A stretch of 64,000 bases of DNA from Pseudomonas sp. HMWF032 (lineage in GTDB: Bacteria; Pseudomonadota; Gammaproteobacteria; Pseudomonadales; Pseudomonadaceae). A program made the position numbers and the translations under genes. The stretch is taken from positions 172,989 through 236,988 of the forward strand of contig NZ_QAIG01000013.1 in assembly GCF_003060885.1 (NCBI RefSeq), given 5' to 3'. Below are positions 42,789 to 51,614 of the stretch, piece by piece; position 1 is the stretch's first letter; each line of letters opens with the position of its first letter. The notes under the pieces are model-generated. The model searched no databases. It was not told the DNA's origin and was given only the letters and a program-made list of their open reading frames with translations.

Positions 42789-43093
42789 AGATAACTAGGC
42801 GCAACGCTGCGCAATCACTAGAATGGAGGCCTCGTATCCTAGCACCGGCAAGCCCACCAAGACTATTCAAGGTGCTCGGCGGAACGTGCATGTCCAACCT
42901 GCCAACACCGCGACGCATAGCCACAAGATGATCGCCGGGTGAAACACATCAAGCGCTGGCGCAGTAATCTGTTCCACACTGACCAAACTGCCGAGTATCC
43001 ACAGCATGCACTGCTCGGCACTGTCTAAGACGATCGAAAAACGCTATTTTTCCCCTTGTCTGTCCCGCTCATATACCCGCGAGTAGAGAATCC
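42789..43093. other. Divergent intergenic region between ygfB and the zap genes
   Basis: About 305 bases with no gene I can support. It must hold promoters for both directions. A possible sigma-70 site lies near CGCTATTTTT (about 43041-43050). No terminator-like hairpin with a T run was seen. Confidence 0.5.
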
Positions 43094-43300
43094 ATGGAAG
43101 ACGCCGATCTGCATGCACTCACGACCAAGCTGGATCTGCTTATCCAGCGCGTCGAGCAGCTCAAAGCGCAAAACCGACTGCTTCTGGCGAGCGAAAAGGC
43201 CTGGCGCGAAGAACGCGCGCAGTTAATTGAAAAGAACGAAATGGCCCGGCACAAGGTCGAATCCATGATTTCGCGCCTCAAAGCCCTGGAGCAGGATTAA
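43094..43300 (+). CDS. ZapB-like coiled-coil division protein (TIGR02449 type)
   Basis: A 68-residue protein that is nearly all coiled coil (LTTKLDLLIQRVEQLKAQNR). Such proteins precede zapA in pseudomonads and are thought to play a ZapB-like role bridging ZapA and MatP or the Z ring. Its stop overlaps the zapA start (TAATG). Confidence 0.85.
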   Translation: MEDADLHALTTKLDLLIQRVEQLKAQNRLLLASEKAWREERAQLIEKNEMARHKVESMISRLKALEQD

Positions 43301-43614
43301 TGACCCAGTCGAATACCTTGACCGTCCAGATTCTGGACAAAGAATATTGCATCGCCTGTCCCAGTGATGAGCGCAGCAATCTGGAGAGTGCCGCGCGCTA
43401 CCTGGACGGCAAGATGCGGGAGATTCGCTCCAGCGGCAAAGTGATCGGTGCCGACCGCGTTGCCGTGATGGCCGCCCTCAACATCACCCACGACCTGCTA
43501 CACAAACAGCAACACCTTGATCAGCAGGCCGGCGCCAACCGCGAACAGGTGCGCAGTCTGCTCAACCGCGTCGACGGTGCTCTGGCGCGGGATGCCGATG
43601 AGCAAGCCAACTGA
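43300..43614 (+). CDS. zapA: Cell division protein ZapA
   Basis: A 104-residue FtsZ-ring stabiliser. The globular N-terminus (TVQILDKEYCIACPSDE) is followed by LESAARYLDGKMREIRSS and a C-terminal helix DRVAVMAALNITHDLLH for dimer and tetramer formation. It bundles FtsZ filaments. The 6S RNA promoter starts within its stop region. Confidence 0.94.
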   Translation: MTQSNTLTVQILDKEYCIACPSDERSNLESAARYLDGKMREIRSSGKVIGADRVAVMAALNITHDLLHKQQHLDQQAGANREQVRSLLNRVDGALARDADEQAN

Positions 43615-43647
43615 TTACGCACAGACGCTTTCGGGTATACTAACGGC

Positions 43648-43828
43648 CGCTCCCTGGAGTGTGCGCCAGTTGGTGATGTCCCTGAGCCGATACGCACAAA
43701 CCCGGGGGTTGCATGTTGAGGCCGGTGTGCATGTCCGCCTGACGGAAAGCCTTAACGCCTCCTGCAACCTCCACCTTGAACTTTCGGGTTCAAGGGCTAA
43801 ACCGACAGCGGCACGTCGGGGAGTCACC
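43648..43828 (+). ncRNA. ssrS: 6S RNA
   Basis: The roughly 180-nt region matches, from memory, the Pseudomonas 6S RNA: start GCTCCCTGG, CCAGTTGGTGATGTCCCTGAG, GGTGTGCATGTCCGC, GACGGAAAGCCTTAA, CACCTTGAACTTTCGGGTTC AAGG hairpin, and a closing GGGGAG that pairs with CTCCC at the 5' end. A -10 TATACT is at 43636-43641. 6S RNA binds sigma-70 RNA polymerase and represses it in stationary phase. Location between zapA and the 5-formyl-THF cyclo-ligase gene is the classic one. Ends are approximate. Confidence 0.93.
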
Positions 43829-43875
43829 CTTTTCAGCCTGTTGCCCAGCCGTGGTCACAGCGCCCGCCCAAGCCC

Positions 43876-44472
43876 ATGCCCGATACTTCTGCACTGAGTC
43901 GCACGCAACTGCGCCGACACCTGCGCGCGCAACGCCGCGCACTCAGCCGCCAGGCCCAGCGCCACGCCGCGCGCGGACTGTACCAACAACTCGCCCAGCA
44001 CCCACTGTTTCGCCGTGCGACGCAGATTGCCCTGTACCTGCCCAATGATGGCGAGATCGATCCGCGCCCACTGTTGCGTGCGGCGCAGCAGCGCGGCAAG
44101 GCGACCTACCTGCCAGTGCTCAGCCCCTGGCCACGCAGCAAGATGGTGTTTCAGCGCATCCGACCTGGCGAACGCTTGCAGAAAAACCGCTTCGGCATTG
44201 ACGAGCCGCGGCGCAACCGCAAGCAGCAGCGCAAGATCTGGACCCTGGATTTGGTGCTACTGCCCCTGGTTGGCTTCGACCGTCACGGCGCGCGCCTGGG
44301 CATGGGCGGTGGGTTTTATGACCGTAGCCTGGCCTATCGCGCACTGCGCAAAAATTGGCACAAACCGACATTACTCGGCTTGGCGCATGAGTGTCAGCAG
44401 GTCGAACAGCTGAGCATGGCCAGTTGGGACGTGCCCTTGCAAGGCACGGTAACGGATAAGGCGTGGTATTGA
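43876..44472 (+). CDS. 5-formyltetrahydrofolate cyclo-ligase
   Basis: A 198-residue enzyme converting 5-formyl-THF to 5,10-methenyl-THF with ATP. It has the basic N-terminus RTQLRRHLRAQRRAL, IALYLPNDGEIDPRPLL, and the ATP loop VGFDRHGARLGMGGGFYDRSL. It lies directly downstream of ssrS, a linkage found in many proteobacteria. A hairpin GTACCGC/GCGGTAC (44483-44503) follows. Confidence 0.94.
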   Translation: MPDTSALSRTQLRRHLRAQRRALSRQAQRHAARGLYQQLAQHPLFRRATQIALYLPNDGEIDPRPLLRAAQQRGKATYLPVLSPWPRSKMVFQRIRPGERLQKNRFGIDEPRRNRKQQRKIWTLDLVLLPLVGFDRHGARLGMGGGFYDRSLAYRALRKNWHKPTLLGLAHECQQVEQLSMASWDVPLQGTVTDKAWY

Positions 44473-44512
44473 TGGTGTAGCGGTACCGCGCTCCCTGCGG
44501 TACACAACCGGC

Positions 44513-44644
44513 TTAGCCTGCCGCTTTGGGCTGCACCACCGGCGCAGGCTGGCGCTCCCACAGGCTCTGGGTGTAACCCGTGGTTACCACGCCCAGACTG
44601 AACAGAATCACCAACACCCACAACACATCTGGTTTACGTTTCAT
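44513..44644 (-). CDS. 43-residue single-pass membrane protein
   Basis: A small gene too short for most predictors. It begins MKRKPDVLWVLVILFSLGVV: a basic N-terminus followed by one hydrophobic helix, then YTQSLWERQPAPVVQPKAAG, a short proline-rich tail. A strong Shine-Dalgarno, GGGGGAGG, lies seven bases upstream. Good composition and RBS make it likely real. It stands alone between convergent and divergent neighbours. Function unknown. Confidence 0.75.
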   Translation of the reverse strand: MKRKPDVLWVLVILFSLGVVTTGYTQSLWERQPAPVVQPKAAG

Positions 44645-44812
44645 TCAATGCCTCCCCCTTTAAGGCATAACGCGCGGTGTTTCCGCAGCCATTATTGTTA
44701 TAGATCCCGCAACGGTGGCCATCCGCCCTGCCATTCGGGCAACAAGCCCATGTGATAGATAGCGGGCGGCACACCCAGTCCGTTAACGGACTGACCCACA
44801 GGAGCAAAGTTC

Positions 44813-45262
44813 ATGCCTTATTGGCTAATGAAGTCAGAACCCGAGGAACTATCCATCCACGACCTTCAACGCCTGAAGCAGACACGCTGGGATGGCGTGC
44901 GCAATTACCAGGCACGCAATTTCGTGCGCAGCCTGCAACCGGATGATTTGTTCTTCTTCTACCACTCCAGCTGCCCGGAACCGGGCATTGCCGGGATCGC
45001 CCGAGTCATCTCGGCGCACTATCCTGACCCGACGGCGCTGGAGCCTGAAAGCCATTACTTCGACGCCAAAGCCAGCGCCGCGAAAAATCCGTGGAGCGCC
45101 GTCGACGTGGCGTTTGTTGATGCATTCAAACGGGTCATACCACTGGCACAGCTGAAAGCTCAGAGCGCCTTGCTGGAACTGCCACTGGTACAAAAAGGCA
45201 GCCGTCTCTCAGTGATGCCCGTCAAAGCTGAAGAATGGGCGGCCATTCTCGCTCTGCGCTGA
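44813..45262 (+). CDS. EVE domain protein
   Basis: A 149-residue EVE-domain (PUA-like) protein: start YWLMKSEPEELSIHDL, then WDGVRNYQARNFVRSL, DDLFFFYHSSCPEPGIAGIARV and the C-terminal LVQKGSRLSVMPV. EVE domains are thought to bind modified bases in DNA or RNA. CAGGAGC lies nine bases upstream. Solitary gene here. Confidence 0.92.
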   Translation: MPYWLMKSEPEELSIHDLQRLKQTRWDGVRNYQARNFVRSLQPDDLFFFYHSSCPEPGIAGIARVISAHYPDPTALEPESHYFDAKASAAKNPWSAVDVAFVDAFKRVIPLAQLKAQSALLELPLVQKGSRLSVMPVKAEEWAAILALR

Positions 45263-45285
45263 ACGCAGCAGGCTGGAATGACGAT

Positions 45286-45702
45286 CTATTGAATAATCAG
45301 GTTGTTGAACAGCAAATCTTCAACCAGCGGCTTGCCTTCTTCCTGGGTCAGAACAGCCTGAACCTGCTTGAGCGCTTCCGCACGCAACGTCTCCCGCGCA
45401 CCAGAGGCCGCCATGGCCTCTTCAGTCTGCTGCGAAAACAGCATAACCAGCTGATTACGAATCAACGGCTCATGGTGTTTGACCTTGGCCTCAATATCCG
45501 CACCAGTAACACGCAAGGAAAGGTCCGCCTTGTAGAACTTCAACTTGGGGCCCTCACCAAAATTGCCGACTAACGCAGGAACCAATGTGACATAAGCGAC
45601 CACGGGCGCCACGGGCGCCCCCTCCTTCGGCTCTTCATCTCCCGAGGCATGCGCCAGTAAAGGCAGGGACAGAGCCAACAGCATTGCAATCAAGGCTTTC
45701 AC
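45286..45702 (-). CDS. FliL-like basal body-associated protein with signal peptide
   Basis: A 138-residue protein with a cleavable signal (1-19, LAHA) and a FliL-type domain: AYVTLVPALVGNFG, LSLRVTGADIEAKVKHHEPLIRNQLVML and VLTQEEGKPLVEDLLFNNLIIQ. True FliL has an uncleaved anchor and lies in flagellar operons; this is a stand-alone periplasmic paralogue. It starts with GTG with GAGGA upstream. Role in motility is inferred only. Confidence 0.85.
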   Translation of the reverse strand: MKALIAMLLALSLPLLAHASGDEEPKEGAPVAPVVAYVTLVPALVGNFGEGPKLKFYKADLSLRVTGADIEAKVKHHEPLIRNQLVMLFSQQTEEAMAASGARETLRAEALKQVQAVLTQEEGKPLVEDLLFNNLIIQ

Positions 45703-45858
45703 AGGCAGTATTCCTCGCTAATTTGCACCTAGCATAGCCAGAGTCTGCCCACAGCCCAAGCCCCAAACTTATGCTGACTCATCAGGCGCAGCCATGCTCG
45801 TTGACCCTGGCACACCCACCCCTACACTGCATGACCATCAACCGCAGAGGAAAGCCTG

Positions 45859-46836
45859 ATGAAAGCCGTGCTGTGCAAAGCCTTCGGCCCCGCCGAAACC
45901 TTGGTGCTGGAAGAAATCGCCAGCCCCGAAGCGAAGAAGAACGAAGTGCTGCTCGACGTCCATGCGGCCGGAGTCAATTTCCCCGACACCTTGATCATCG
46001 AAGGCAAGTACCAGTTCAAGCCGCCCTTCCCGTTCTCACCGGGTGGCGAGGCCGCTGGCGTGGTCACGGCCGTCGGTGAAAAAGTCAGCCATCTGAAAGT
46101 TGGCGACCGGGTGATGGCCCTGACCGGCTGGGGCAGCTTTGCCGAGGAAGTGGCAGTACCTGGCTACAACGTCATGCCGATTCCGCCGAGCATGGACTTC
46201 GCCTGCGCCGCCGCATTCGGCATGACCTACGGCACCTCGATGCACGCCCTCAAGCAACGCGCCAATCTGCAACCAGGTGAAACCCTACTGGTACTCGGTG
46301 CGTCCGGTGGCGTTGGTCTGGCCGCCGTGGAAATTGGCAAAGCCATGGGCGCCAAGGTGATTGCCGCCGCCAGCAGCGCGGAAAAACTCGAAGTGGCCAA
46401 AGCCGCTGGTGCCGATGAGCTGATCAACTACAGCGAATGCAGCCTGAAGGACGAAGTGAAGCGCCTCACTGGCGGCCAGGGCGCAGACGTGATCTATGAC
46501 CCGGTGGGCGGCGACCTGTTCGACGCCGCAATCCGCTCAATAGCCTGGAACGGCCGCCTGCTGGTGGTGGGTTTTGCCAGCGGGCGCATCCCCGAGCTGC
46601 CAGTCAACCTGACCTTGCTCAAGGGCGCGGCCGTGGTAGGTGTGTTCTGGGGGGCGTTCGCCCAGCGCCAGCCGCAGGACAACGCCGCCAACTTCCAGCA
46701 ACTATTTGCCTGGCACGCCGAAGGCAAGCTCAAGCCGCTGGTATCGCAGACCTTCCCGCTGGCACAGGCAGCCGAGGCGATCAACACCCTCGGTCAGCGC
46801 AAGGCAGTGGGTAAAGTCGTCGTCAGCGTACGCTAA
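45859..46836 (+). CDS. Zinc-free NADPH:quinone oxidoreductase family protein
   Basis: A 325-residue medium-chain dehydrogenase/reductase. The N-terminal GroES-like domain has GVNFPDTLIIEGKYQ and PFSPGGEAAGVV; the Rossmann domain has LVLGASGGVGLAAVEIGKAMGAKV and YDPVGGDLFDAAIRSI. The catalytic zinc cysteines are absent, as in quinone oxidoreductases. GAGGAAAG precedes the start. A terminator follows. Confidence 0.92.
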   Translation: MKAVLCKAFGPAETLVLEEIASPEAKKNEVLLDVHAAGVNFPDTLIIEGKYQFKPPFPFSPGGEAAGVVTAVGEKVSHLKVGDRVMALTGWGSFAEEVAVPGYNVMPIPPSMDFACAAAFGMTYGTSMHALKQRANLQPGETLLVLGASGGVGLAAVEIGKAMGAKVIAAASSAEKLEVAKAAGADELINYSECSLKDEVKRLTGGQGADVIYDPVGGDLFDAAIRSIAWNGRLLVVGFASGRIPELPVNLTLLKGAAVVGVFWGAFAQRQPQDNAANFQQLFAWHAEGKLKPLVSQTFPLAQAAEAINTLGQRKAVGKVVVSVR

Positions 46837-46850
46837 GCCCAACGCGTAGC

Positions 46851-46877
46851 AAAAGGCCGCCCATCACGCGGCCTTTT
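46851..46877. terminator. Terminator between convergent genes
   Basis: AAAAGGCCGC (46851-46860), loop CCATCAC, GCGGCCTTTTT. The A and T flanks make it usable from both sides. Confidence 0.88.
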
Positions 46878-46889
46878 TATGCGCAGGCT

Positions 46890-47858
46890 TCAGCCGCGCG
46901 GCGCGTAGGCGAATACATCCGCACGCATCTGGTGAGCATCCATACCCGCTTCCACCAGCGCATCCAGGGTGGCGTAGACCATCGCCGGCGAGCCGCTGGC
47001 GTAGACATGCAGCGCCTTGAGGTCAGGAAAGTCTTCGCGCACCGCCTCGTGCAGTAGGCCGCAACGTCCCTGCCAGCCACACGGGTCGCTGACCACCTGA
47101 TGCAGGAACAGGTTGGGCACCTGCTGCCACTGCGCCCAGTGCTCCAGGTCGTAAAAGTCTTCTGGACGGCGTGCCCCCCAATACAGGTGCACCGGATGGA
47201 CGAAACCGGCAGCGTGGCAGTGTTCGATCAAGCTGTGCATTTGCCCCATGCCGGTGCCAGCAGCGATCAGCACCAGCGGCCCATCCGGCAGCTCCGCCAG
47301 GTGGGCGTCGCCAAACGGCAGCTTCACCCGTACCAGTCCACTGCGGCGCAGCTGGGCGATCAGCGCAACCGTGACCTCATCGCGAGCCAGCACGTGCAGC
47401 TCCAGCTCACGCCCACGATGCGGGGCTGAGGCCAGGGAGAAGGCCGCGTAATCGTCGCCATCACGCTGCAGCAGCAGGTATTGCCCGGCGTGGTATCGCG
47501 GCACCTTGCCGGCAGGGGTCTGCAGGCGCAGACGAAAGACATCACCGCCCACGTCATCACACGCGACCACCTGGCAGGCCAGCTCACGCACCTGCAGCTC
47601 GCCAGGGGCCAGCACACCATCCCAGTGCAGCACACAGTCTTCCAGCGGCTCAGCCAGGCAGGTGAACAGTTCGCCCTGGGTCAGCTCGACCCCACCCTGC
47701 TGCACACGGCCCTCCACCAGCAACGCCGCGCAGATATGGCAGTTGCCATTGCGGCAGCTCTGCGGGCAGTCGTAACCCAGTCGTCGCGCCGCATCGAGAA
47801 TGCGTTCGCGGGGCTGCACGTCCAGTACGGCACCTGAAGGGTTCAGGGTGACTTTCAT
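46890..47858 (-). CDS. 2Fe-2S ferredoxin-NAD(P)H flavin reductase (glucoseen reductase-like)
   Basis: A 322-residue fusion. The N-terminal plant-type ferredoxin has C-x4-C-x2-C-x28-C in CRNGNCHIC and LFTCLAE. The FAD domain has YHAGQYLLLQ and AFSLAS; the NAD domain has LVLIAAGTGMGQMHSLIEH and YASGSPAMVY. It matches the CDP-6-deoxy-glucoseen reductase annotation, but its one-base overlap with ubiD recalls the E. coli ubiD-fre pair, so flavin reduction for quinone synthesis is more likely. Start at 47858. Confidence 0.88.
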   Translation of the reverse strand: MKVTLNPSGAVLDVQPRERILDAARRLGYDCPQSCRNGNCHICAALLVEGRVQQGGVELTQGELFTCLAEPLEDCVLHWDGVLAPGELQVRELACQVVACDDVGGDVFRLRLQTPAGKVPRYHAGQYLLLQRDGDDYAAFSLASAPHRGRELELHVLARDEVTVALIAQLRRSGLVRVKLPFGDAHLAELPDGPLVLIAAGTGMGQMHSLIEHCHAAGFVHPVHLYWGARRPEDFYDLEHWAQWQQVPNLFLHQVVSDPCGWQGRCGLLHEAVREDFPDLKALHVYASGSPAMVYATLDALVEAGMDAHQMRADVFAYAPRG

Positions 47859-49324
47859 CAATCAATTCCCAACTCAGACCACAGCGCATCGACGCGCTGC
47901 TTGACCGCCTCATCCTGCACGATAGCCCGGCCCCACTCGCGGGTGGTTTCCCCAGGCCATTTGTGCGTGGCGTCCAGCCCCATCTTCGAGCCCAGACCCG
48001 AGATCGGCGAGGCGAAGTCGAGGTAGTCAATCGGCGTGTTGTCGATCATCACCGTGTCGCGCTTGGGGTCCATGCGCGTGGTAATCGCCCAGATCACGTC
48101 ATTCCAGTCCCGTGCGTTGATATCGTCGTCGGTGACGATCACAAACTTGGTGTACATAAACTGACGCAGGAACGACCACACACCGAGCATGACGCGCTTG
48201 GCGTGTCCCGGGTACTGCTTCTTCATGGTCACCACCGCCATGCGGTACGAGCAGCCTTCCGGCGGCAGGTAGAAGTCGGTGATTTCGGGAAACTGCTTCT
48301 GCAGGATTGGCACAAACACTTCGTTGAGCGCCACGCCGAGAATCGCCGGCTCATCCGGCGGACGGCCGGTGTAGGTGCTGTGGTAAATCGGCTTTTGCCG
48401 GCGCGTGATGCGCTCGACAGTAAACACCGGGAAGGTGTCGACTTCGTTGTAGTAACCGGTGTGGTCGCCATAAGGGCCTTCCGGCGCGGTCTCGCCGGGG
48501 TGGATCACCCCTTCGAGGACGATTTCGGCGCTGGCCGGCACCTGCAGATCACTGCCACGGGCCTTGATCAGCTCGGTGCGGTGGCCGCGCAGCAAACCGG
48601 CAAACGCATACTCAGACAAGGTATCGGGCACCGGGGTGACCGCACCGAGAATGGTCGCCGGATCAGCGCCGAGGGCCACGCACACCGGGTAGGGACGATC
48701 CGGATACTTCAGGCACCACTCGCGAAAATCCAGCGCACCCCCACGGTGGCTGAGCCAGCGCATGATCAGCTTGTTGCGGCCGATCACCTGCTGGCGATAG
48801 ATGCCGAGGTTCTGCCGTTCTTTATTCGGGCCTTTGGTGATGGTCAGGCCCCAGGTGATTAGCGGCCCGACATCGCCGGGCCAGCAGGTCTGCACCGGCA
48901 GCTTGGCGAGATCGACGTCGTCGCCCTCTTCGACCACTTCCTGGCACGGCGCATCCTTCAACACCTTGGGCGCCATGCTCAGCACTTTCTTGAAGATCGG
49001 CAGTTTGCTCCAGGCATCCTTCAGCCCTTTCGGCGGTTCGGGCTCTTTGAGAAAGGCCAGCAACTTGCCAATTTCGCGCAGCTCACTGACCTCTTCCGCG
49101 CCCATGCCCAGCGCCACACGCTTGGGCGTGCCGAACAGGTTGCCGAGCACCGGCACATCGAAGCCCGTGGGGTTTGCAAAGAGCAATGCCGGCCCGCCTT
49201 TACGTAAGGTGCGGTCGCAGATTTCGGTCATTTCCAGCACAGGGGAAACCGGCGTTTGGATACGCTTGAGTTCGCCGCGCGTCTCCAGACCGCGAATAAA
49301 ATCGCGCAGATCACGATACTGCAT
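47858..49324 (-). CDS. ubiD: 3-octaprenyl-4-hydroxybenzoate decarboxylase
   Basis: A 488-residue prenylated-FMN decarboxylase of ubiquinone synthesis. Start MQYRDLRDFIRGLE at 49324 gives the usual length. Family stretches are KGGPALLFANPTGFDVPVLG, EGPYGDHTGYYNEVD with the catalytic glutamates, and VIVTDDDINARDWNDVIWA. It needs prFMN from UbiX, not seen here. Confidence 0.95.
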   Translation of the reverse strand: MQYRDLRDFIRGLETRGELKRIQTPVSPVLEMTEICDRTLRKGGPALLFANPTGFDVPVLGNLFGTPKRVALGMGAEEVSELREIGKLLAFLKEPEPPKGLKDAWSKLPIFKKVLSMAPKVLKDAPCQEVVEEGDDVDLAKLPVQTCWPGDVGPLITWGLTITKGPNKERQNLGIYRQQVIGRNKLIMRWLSHRGGALDFREWCLKYPDRPYPVCVALGADPATILGAVTPVPDTLSEYAFAGLLRGHRTELIKARGSDLQVPASAEIVLEGVIHPGETAPEGPYGDHTGYYNEVDTFPVFTVERITRRQKPIYHSTYTGRPPDEPAILGVALNEVFVPILQKQFPEITDFYLPPEGCSYRMAVVTMKKQYPGHAKRVMLGVWSFLRQFMYTKFVIVTDDDINARDWNDVIWAITTRMDPKRDTVMIDNTPIDYLDFASPISGLGSKMGLDATHKWPGETTREWGRAIVQDEAVKQRVDALWSELGID

Positions 49325-49414
49325 GCAGATGCCTCGTTTCGGGCCGAGCAATAGGGGCGCAAAGTTTAGCGCCGAACTCGGTCTTTCAGAAGGGAAAGCC
49401 AGCCTTCAGACACA

Positions 49415-49440
49415 CAAAAGCCGGGCTTGCCCGGCTTTTG
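49415..49440. terminator. Terminator between rho and ubiD
   Basis: A perfect palindrome: CAAAAGCCGGGC (49415-49426), two bases, GCCCGGCTTTTG (49429-49440). It ends the rho transcript in the leftward direction. Confidence 0.8.
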
Positions 49441-49459
49441 TTGTAAGGCGAAGAACGCC

Positions 49460-50719
49460 TTACTTACGCTTCATCGACTGGAAGAACTCGTCGTTGGTCT
49501 TGGTCGCTTTCAGCTTGTCGGTAAGGAACTCGATGGCGGCAATTTCATCCATCGGGTGCAGCAGCTTGCGCAGAATCCACATGCGCTGCAGTTCGTCCTC
49601 AGCGGTCAACAACTCTTCGCGACGGGTACCGGCGCGGTTGATGTTGATGGCCGGGAACACACGCTTCTCAGCAATACGACGGTCCAGCGGCAACTCCATG
49701 TTGCCGGTGCCTTTGAACTCTTCGTAAATCACTTCATCCATCTTCGAGCCGGTTTCCACCAGCGCGGTGGCGATGATGGTCAGCGAGCCGCCTTCTTCGA
49801 TGTTACGCGCCGCACCGAAGAAGCGTTTCGGCTTCTCCAGAGCATGGGCGTCGACACCACCGGTGAGCACCTTGCCGGAGCTTGGGATCACGGTGTTGTA
49901 GGCACGCGCCAGACGGGTGATGGAGTCAAGCAGGATGACCACATCCTTCTTGTGCTCAACCAGGCGCTTGGCCTTCTCGATGACCATTTCGGCCACCTGC
50001 ACGTGACGGGTTGGCGGCTCGTCGAAGGTCGACGCGACCACTTCGCCGCGCACGGTGCGCTGCATCTCGGTCACTTCTTCCGGGCGCTCGTCGATCAGCA
50101 GCACGATCAAGTGGCACTCAGGATTGTTGCGCGCGATGTTCGCCGCAATGTTCTGCAGCATGATGGTCTTACCGGCTTTCGGCGGTGCAACGATCAGGCC
50201 GCGCTGGCCTTTACCGATGGGCGCACACAGGTCGATGACCCGGCCGGTGATGTCTTCGGTGGAGCCGTTACCGGCCTCCATGACCAGACGCTTGTTGGGG
50301 AACAGCGGCGTGAGGTTTTCGAACAGAATTTTGTTCTTGGCGTTTTCCGGGCGGTCGTAGTTGATCGTGTCAACCTTGAGCAACGCGAAGTAGCGCTCGC
50401 CTTCTTTCGGCGGGCGAATCTTGCCGACGATGGTATCGCCTGTACGCAAGTTGAAGCGGCGGATCTGGCTCGGCGAGACGTAGATGTCATCGGGGCCAGC
50501 GAGGTACGAGGCATCCGCAGAGCGGAGAAAGCCGAAACCGTCCTGGAGAATCTCCAGCACGCCATCACCGGAGATTTCCTCACCGCTTTTAGCGTGTTTT
50601 TTCAACAGCGAGAAAATCACGTCCTGCTTGCGCGAACGGGCCATGTTTTCCAGGCCCAGTTGTTCGGCGAGTTCCAGCAGTTCGGTGATCGGCTTTTGCT
50701 TGAGTTCGGTCAGATTCAT
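49460..50719 (-). CDS. rho: Transcription termination factor Rho
   Basis: A 419-residue hexameric RNA helicase. It has the N-terminal SAP-like helices (MNLTELKQKPITELLELA), the RNA-binding cold-shock domain (DGFGFLRS, YVSPSQIRRF), Walker A APPKAGKT, Walker B VILLDSITRLARAYNT and the R-loop near GGVDAHALEKPKRFFGAARN. Length is exactly usual. The 290-base gap to trxA holds its leader (50720 to about 50920) with AAGCTAATAAGCTT at 50750. Confidence 0.98.
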   Translation of the reverse strand: MNLTELKQKPITELLELAEQLGLENMARSRKQDVIFSLLKKHAKSGEEISGDGVLEILQDGFGFLRSADASYLAGPDDIYVSPSQIRRFNLRTGDTIVGKIRPPKEGERYFALLKVDTINYDRPENAKNKILFENLTPLFPNKRLVMEAGNGSTEDITGRVIDLCAPIGKGQRGLIVAPPKAGKTIMLQNIAANIARNNPECHLIVLLIDERPEEVTEMQRTVRGEVVASTFDEPPTRHVQVAEMVIEKAKRLVEHKKDVVILLDSITRLARAYNTVIPSSGKVLTGGVDAHALEKPKRFFGAARNIEEGGSLTIIATALVETGSKMDEVIYEEFKGTGNMELPLDRRIAEKRVFPAININRAGTRREELLTAEDELQRMWILRKLLHPMDEIAAIEFLTDKLKATKTNDEFFQSMKRK

Positions 50720-50920
50720 AGGAATGACGTAATCATGAGGGAGGGAAATAAGCTAATAAGCTTGGTAGGCCGTGCCACTGAGCGGCGATTTGATCGCCCG
50801 TGTGTATCGAGGGTATTCGCGGAGGAATCCGTCGGCGACGGCTTGCAGGGGGCTGCATAGGAAATGCAACGAGGCCGAATGTAACACCGGGTTTATTGAT
50901 CCGTCCAGCACTCAGGCAGA

Positions 50921-50948
50921 AAAAAGCCCCGCATTTCACGGGGCTTTC
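50921..50948 (-). terminator. Terminator of trxA
   Basis: Read leftward: GAAAGCCCCG, a seven-base loop, CGGGGCTTTTTT. It separates trxA from rho. Confidence 0.85.
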
Positions 50949-51010
50949 ACGAGCAGGCGGCGCTGTTGCCATGCACGGGCCATGGCCCGACAGAGCGGCT
51001 GGCCGAATAC

Positions 51011-51337
<327 letters not shown>

Positions 51338-51614
51338 GGAAAGTCTCCGTATTCGGAAGCAAAAGATGGCCGACATCATAGCCCGGCTTTCCTTACACAG
51401 GAAGGCAGTGGCAATTGAGCTTCTCTATGACCCATAGCGAAATTTGTCGCCTGGACAGCCATATCACAGTTTATTCAGACAGCCGGCAAACCCTCAGCCC
51501 TCGCTGTGCGACCCCCTTAACAAGGTCAGCCAACAGACCTGCGACATCAGTATGCGTTGGCGGAGCTGGGCTATCGTGGCACGATGGCACGGTTCCGCAA
51601 TGAGATGGTTCTCC

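Noticed and set aside
44394..44621. 75-codon leftward frame
   Set aside because: Out of frame with the small membrane gene at 44513-44644, which has the ribosome site.
50733..50972. 79-codon frame between rho and trxA
   Set aside because: Crosses the trxA terminator and lacks a ribosome site.
51444..51614. Longer N-terminus of exopolyphosphatase
   Set aside because: 57 extra codons with no family match; ATG 51615 gives the usual protein.
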